Origin: Sorex araneus
Lineage: Eukaryota; Chordata; Mammalia; Eulipotyphla; Soricidae
Assembly (NCBI RefSeq): GCF_027595985.1
Contig: NC_073307.1
Location: forward strand, 36,770,234-36,834,233
Length of the DNA stretch: 64,000 nucleotides
Direction of reading: 5' to 3'
This document shows, piece after piece, positions 59,830 to 64,000 of this stretch (positions are counted from its first letter, which is position 1; every line of letters begins with the position of its first letter). The notes below the pieces were generated by a model. That model was not told the DNA's origin, searched no databases, and saw only the letters and a program-made list of their open reading frames with translations. Position numbers and translations under genes: made by a program.

Positions 59830-60240
59830 CTAGATTTAAGAATAAAATTATTTCATTGATCAGTAGGATTTAAAATCTTATTTTAACAAAAGAATAAAAA
59901 ATAAAAAATAAGTAAAAAGATGTGCTCAGCCAGCCTTCACTCTTAATTTATATTCATCTTTTGAAAATTCACAATTGAGTAAAAAAGGAGACTTGGCAAA
60001 AGAAGACAGGTTAAATAACTGTACATACTTGAATTTGTCAAACAATTTTAACTTTAGTTAGTATTTCCTAATTGATATTTTATATATCTATATTTATGCA
60101 TATGGATATTCTAACCAACTTTTTATTACTATTTTTACCAAAATAAAAGAAAGCATGCCAATTTATTTTCTTAACAGCAGATTAAATAATCAACTTTTGT
60201 TCCTTACATAATAAAGGCCAACTATCCTTCTATATCGCTA

Positions 60241-60397
60241 CTTGTTTTGTTTTAGGGATATGCCTAGCAGTGCTCAGGGGCTATTCTTGGCTCTGTGCTC
60301 AGAGGTTACTCCTAGCAGTTCTGGGGCTCAAGTCTGGGCGAGACCACCTGTATACCAAAACATATGCTACAGTCCTTTGAACTATCTTTCTGGTCCT
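60241..60397 (-). mobile_element. SINE, diverged
   Basis: Reverse copy: gcctagcagtgctcaggggc, ttggctctgtgctcagaggt, ctcaagtctgggcgagacca, aactatctttctggtcc. Confidence 0.75.
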
Positions 60398-60582
60398 ATA
60401 TTTCTACTTTTAAGATTTTACCATCTAAAAATAATAAATGTCATCTTTAGATAAAAGCACACAAAATAGAAATGAGAAAACCCCTATTAAGTTCTATATG
60501 CCCAACTTTAGTAGAAAAGCCCACATTTACACATCACCCATAATAAAGGGCCTACGTTGAAGAAAAGGTTTGCTATTAGATT

Positions 60583-60756
60583 CTTTTTTGTTTGTTTGCT
60601 TTTTGGGTCACACCAGTGATGCTCAAGGGTTACTCCTGCTCTGCACTCAAGAATTACTCCTGGCAGGGCTTTGGGGACTTTATGGAGGCTGGGGATCAAA
60701 CCCAGGTTTGCCGAGTATAAGACAAATGCCCTATCCACTGTACTATCGCTCCAGAC
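60583..60756 (-). mobile_element. SOR-a SINE, full length
   Basis: Reverse copy: tttgctttttgggtcacacc, ctctgcactcaagaattact, gggatcaaacccaggtttgc, tgtactatcgctccaga. Confidence 0.88.
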
Positions 60757-60904
60757 TTCATTATTTGATTACTTCTCTAATCCCATATTTTAAATTTTAA
60801 TTCCCTCATCTTAGGTGTTACATGTAGTACTATATTAGATATACACCACCACAGTTAATTTCTTTTATTCCTTTTCTGCTATATAAATGTGATCAAAAAC
60901 TTTC

Positions 60905-61030
60905 ACCCCATGGGAATGGAATGGAAACATCCAAAATATGGTGATGAGAAGGTGTAATGGTGGTGGGATTGGTGTTTGAATATTAAATGTAATCAAATAT
61001 TGTGAACTACTTTATAAAATTAAAAAACAA
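60905..61030 (+). mobile_element. Retroposon 3' tail
   Basis: ggaatggaaacatccaaaat, gagaaggtgtaatggtggtg and gtgaactactttataaaatt match the tail at 50420-50535. Confidence 0.65.
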
Positions 61031-61591
61031 CTTCCACCCCCTTTTACAAGATTATAAAATAGGCCTAAACATAAAAAAGCTTTTGTAAAAAAAAGATTCT
61101 CTAAAATAAAATTTTATGCAATGATTCAACATATTATTGCTGCTTAAATTAACTGATGCTTTTTAAATAAAATGATAGCATATCAAGCTTCATTCTAAGT
61201 CATTAGCCTATATAAGACACTATTAAATAGAATATTTGATATGTGCATTATAATCTACATTGATTATACTTGTTTCCTATAAAACCAAGCAAGAAATGAA
61301 TAAAAACTTTAATCCTAAAGGCTTAAGAAATATTAATACTTTTTCAGTGGAATTTTACTTATACTTTAATACCAATCTTCTCTAGTACTAATCAGCTAAG
61401 TTACCTGGTTGTTTGCATATTACTTAAAGCAGCAGCATAAGTTGCTCATCTCAATGCACAGAAAAGCTGGTAAGTAGCAAGTATTGAGACATTTGTATAT
61501 GAACAGGAAGAAAGACATATTCCAATATATCAATTCCAATATATATCAAACCCAATGGAATTACCTAATACTAGATTATAAAATGACTTTT

Positions 61592-62762
61592 TTTCTTTTT
61601 TAATTGAATCACCGCGAGATACAATTACAAGCTTCCATGTTTGAGTTTCAGTCATACAATGATTCAACACCCATCCCTCCACTAGTGCACATTCTCCACC
61701 ACCAATGTCCCCAGTATATGCCCCCTTTCCAACTCTCCCCCTACCTCCATGGCAGACAACTTCCCCGATACTCTCTACTTTTGGGCATTATGGTTTACAA
61801 TACTGGGAGGTTATCATGTTTGATCCTTTATCCACTTTCAGCACACATCCCGAACGATTCCTCCAACCATCATTGCCTTAACTGATCCCTTCTCTATCCC
61901 AGCTGGCTTCTCTCCGAGCTCATGAGATAGGCTTCCAACTATGGGTCAGTATTCCTGAGACAGGCTTCCAACTATGGGCAGTATTCCTGGTCCTGGTGTC
62001 TACTATCCTCGGGTGTCTGTGTCATGTTATATTATTTTATATTCCACAAATGAGTGCAGTCCTTCTATGTCTGTCCCTCTCTTTCTGACTCATTTCACTT
62101 AGCATGATACTCTCCATGTTTATCCACTTATAAGCAAATTTCATGATTTCATCTCCCCTAACAGCTGCATAGTATTCCACTGTGTAGCTATACCAAAGTT
62201 TCTTTAACCAGCAGTCTTGTTCTCGGGCACTCAGGTTGTTTCCAGATTCCGGCTAGTGTGAAGAGTGCTACAATGAACATACAGGTGCAGATATCACCAT
62301 TTCTTCTGTACTTTTTTGCATCGCTAAGATATATTCCCAGAAGTGGTACTGCAGGGTCATATGTTGCTTTTTTTAAAAATTTATTTATTTTTAATTAGTG
62401 AATCACCATGAGAGTACAGTTACAGATTTATACATTTTTGTGCTCATGTTTCCCCCATACAAAGTTTGAGAACCCATCCCTTCACCAGTGCCCATTCTTC
62501 ACCACCGGTAGACCCAACATCCCTCCTACCCTCCCCAATCCCATCTCCCCCCACCCCACCTTGCCACTGTGGCAGGGCATTTCCTTTTGTTCTCTCTCTC
62601 TCATTAGGTGTTACGGTTTGCAATAGAGGTGTTGAGTGGCCACTGTGTTCAGTCTCTAGTCCACATTCAGCCCGCATCACCCTTCCCCTGCATGGCCTCC
62701 GACCCATATGGAAGCTCAATTTCTAGTTTTTGGAGGAATGTCCATATTGTTTTCCAGAAAGG
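61592..62762 (-). mobile_element. L1, 5' truncated, with a nested insert
   Basis: Reverse L1: T-rich end, ttgaatcaccgcgagataca, the 3' UTR, then sequence antisense to the ORF2 C-terminus (gtattccactgtgtagctat, actcatttcacttagcatga). It is broken at 62366 and resumes at 62707 with atggaagctcaatttctagt. Many stops; not functional. Confidence 0.85.
62366..62706 (-). mobile_element. Nested L1 3' end
   Basis: A second reverse L1 tail: T-rich start, gtgaatcaccatgagagtac, cccatcccttcaccagtgcc, cattaggtgttacggtttgc. It separates two parts of the host L1 that adjoin in the copy at 15690-15710; catatg occurs on both sides. Confidence 0.8.
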
Positions 62763-63386
62763 GATTTAAAAAAACTGCAAAAATTTTCAGACCGGCACAC
62801 AGCTGAATCATTCAGGGCATACAGAAAGGGGGTGGGTTATCCCAGTGCCCACCCACACAGGGCCCATGGCAACCACATGCTCCCACAATCCAAAGTCCCC
62901 ACCATGTACCCAGCCAGACTCCATCACTCAGGATGGACCTCACCAAGAAATTAACATAATCTTAGTAATCTTTCTTACAAGGACTTAATGGCTCCATGAT
63001 GAGATACAACAACTTATTGGCGCACTTTTGGAAGCTTGCCTCAAGTTCTACTGGAAAAGGCAGTTGGGATAGAGAAGGGACCACTACGACAGTAAGTAGA
63101 AATGAACGCTCTGGACAATATCTGTGTGTGAAAAGGATGTAAAGGAACAAACATGATGACCTCTCAGTACCTGTATTGCAAACTATGACCTCAGAAGGAG
63201 AAAGAGAAAGAAAAGTGTCTGCCACAGGGGCAGGCTTGGAGGATTGGGAGGTGGCGGGAGGGAAACTGGGGACATTAGTGAGTACACCAGTGGAGGGATG
63301 GGTGTTGGAACACTGCATGACTGAAACCCAATCACGAACAACTTTGTAATGGTACATCTCACAGTGATTCAATAAATCAAAATCAC
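62763..63386 (+). mobile_element. L1-like retroposon, 3' portion
   Basis: Forward copy with cacacagggcccatggcaac, cactacgacagtaagtagaa, gctctggacaatatctgtgt, aaagtgtctgccacaggggc, gggatgggtgttggaacact and cagtgattcaataaatc. It is the best intact relative of 4540-5065 and 22200-22965. Confidence 0.65.
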
Positions 63387-63669
63387 TTTAGATCATTCCA
63401 GCTCTCTGCTCTAATACCACTAAGTTTGTTTTCTTTTGTCATCTTTTTAAAAGTAAAATGAAACGTTCCCTCGTTCTATACTCTCTTTCTTTGTTCCCTA
63501 CTGCCAATCCCACTTGATAGCATTTAGCAAGTAGTCACTTATCAGTAAACAGTCTTCACATATACACGAGGCCAGGATCCAATATTTCCTTAATCCAAAT
63601 CAGAGTAAACAACCCTGAAATTGTGAGACCTTAAACTCTGATAACTAGATTTAAAAGTTGACTGTCCAA

Positions 63670-64000
63670 AATGACATCGGCACTTATATGTTCATCGCAG
63701 CACTGTTTACAATAGCCAGAATCTGGAAAAAACCCGAGTGCCCTAGAACAGATGACTGGTTGAAGAAACTCTGGTACATCTATACAATGGAATACTATGC
63801 AGCTGTTAGAAAGAATGAGGTCATGACTTTTGCATATAAGTGGATCAGCATGGAAAGTATTATGCTAAGTGAAATGAGTCAGAAAGAGAGAGACAGACAT
63901 AGAAAGACTGCACTCATCTGTGGACTATAGAATAACAGACTATAAGACTAACACCCAAGAATAGTAGAAATAAGTACCAGGAGGTTGTCTCCATGGCTTG
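63670..64000 (+). mobile_element. L1 ORF2 C-terminus, 5' truncated
   Basis: Open frame to 63930 that aligns with the end of mammalian L1 ORF2: [37 protein letters not shown], then SIMLSEMSQKERDRHRK and a stop. The 3' UTR begins after it and leaves the window. The reverse transcriptase and endonuclease parts are missing. Confidence 0.85.

Larger units (their letters stand above)
44792..64000 (-). other. SNX2: SNX2 gene, 3' part (sorting nexin 2)
   Basis: Gene span holding the last eight coding exons of sorting nexin 2, read right to left. The pieces join in frame into about 278 residues: the end of the PX domain, the linker, the full BAR domain and the stop codon. With a family length of about 519 residues, the visible part begins near residue 242. 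SNX2 pairs with SNX5 or SNX6 on endosomes; PX binds phosphoinositides and BAR senses or drives membrane curvature in endosome-to-Golgi and recycling tubules. All seven introns between visible exons end in AG; six start with GT and one with GC. Earlier exons lie beyond the right edge. The left limit is the furthest plausible poly(A) signal and is uncertain. Confidence 0.93.
59830..64000 (-). other. SNX2: SNX2 upstream intron (partial)
   Basis: Intron preceding the PX-end exon, running off the right edge. No exon for the earlier PX residues was seen. It is filled with SINEs to 60.8 kb and L1-related sequence from 60.9 kb. Confidence 0.8.

Noticed and set aside
59830..64000. Earlier SNX2 exons (PX domain)
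   Set aside because: I looked for the preceding PX residues on the minus strand and saw only SINE, L1 and AT-rich sequence.

Overview
This is a window of mammalian nuclear DNA, most likely from a shrew (Sorex or a close soricid). Two things point there. The coding exons found are split by GT-AG introns and encode mammalian sorting nexins. The commonest repeat is a tRNA-derived SINE whose head resembles 'ggctggagcgatagcacag', followed by a 'ggttcgattc' box B; I recall this as the shrew SOR-type SINE. The species call rests on that recall and was not searched.

All protein-coding sequence I can support is on the minus strand and comes from two sorting-nexin genes in tandem, read right to left. 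SNX2 occupies about 64.0 to 44.8 kb: its last eight coding exons are here, running from the end of the PX domain through the whole BAR domain to the stop codon, and the upstream exons lie off the right edge. About 7.6 kb further along, inside a strong CpG island at about 37.14-37.95 kb, lies the first coding exon of SNX24 (20 codons and a canonical GT donor). I found no SNX24 exon 2 in the window, so 1-37,524 is read as SNX24 intron 1. From memory, the same order (SNX2, then SNX24) occurs on human 5q23.2. SNX2 encodes a PX-BAR subunit of the endosomal ESCPE-1/retromer-linked coat; SNX24 encodes a small PX-only protein. I see no sign that they act as one unit beyond shared ancestry and adjacency.

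The rest is intron and intergenic DNA rich in retroposons. SINE copies are dense on the left (about 1-39.3 kb) and sparse between about 39.3 and 47.7 kb. L1 fragments appear at 1-411, 4.5-5.1, 15.6-16.7, 22.2-23.0, 26.1-26.3, 48.98-49.76, 53.5-53.7, 61.6-62.8 and 63.7-64.0 kb, along with several L1-like 3' tails. One L1 at 15.57-16.67 kb is a textbook 5'-inverted (twin-primed) insertion with a perfect 15-bp target-site duplication. Microsatellites (CA, GA, AT and TCACAC types) are frequent.

The best second-look items are: a GC-AG intron of only 136 nt in SNX2; the twin-primed L1; a roughly 45-bp module found twice in opposite orientations 1.1 kb apart; an unexplained minus-strand ORF near 39.8-40.1 kb with an Ig-fold-like DSGYYC motif; an extended composite repeat seen in three places; and a SINE subfamily that ends in a CAGTG-type repeat instead of an A-tail. 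I did not find a previously undescribed functional system.
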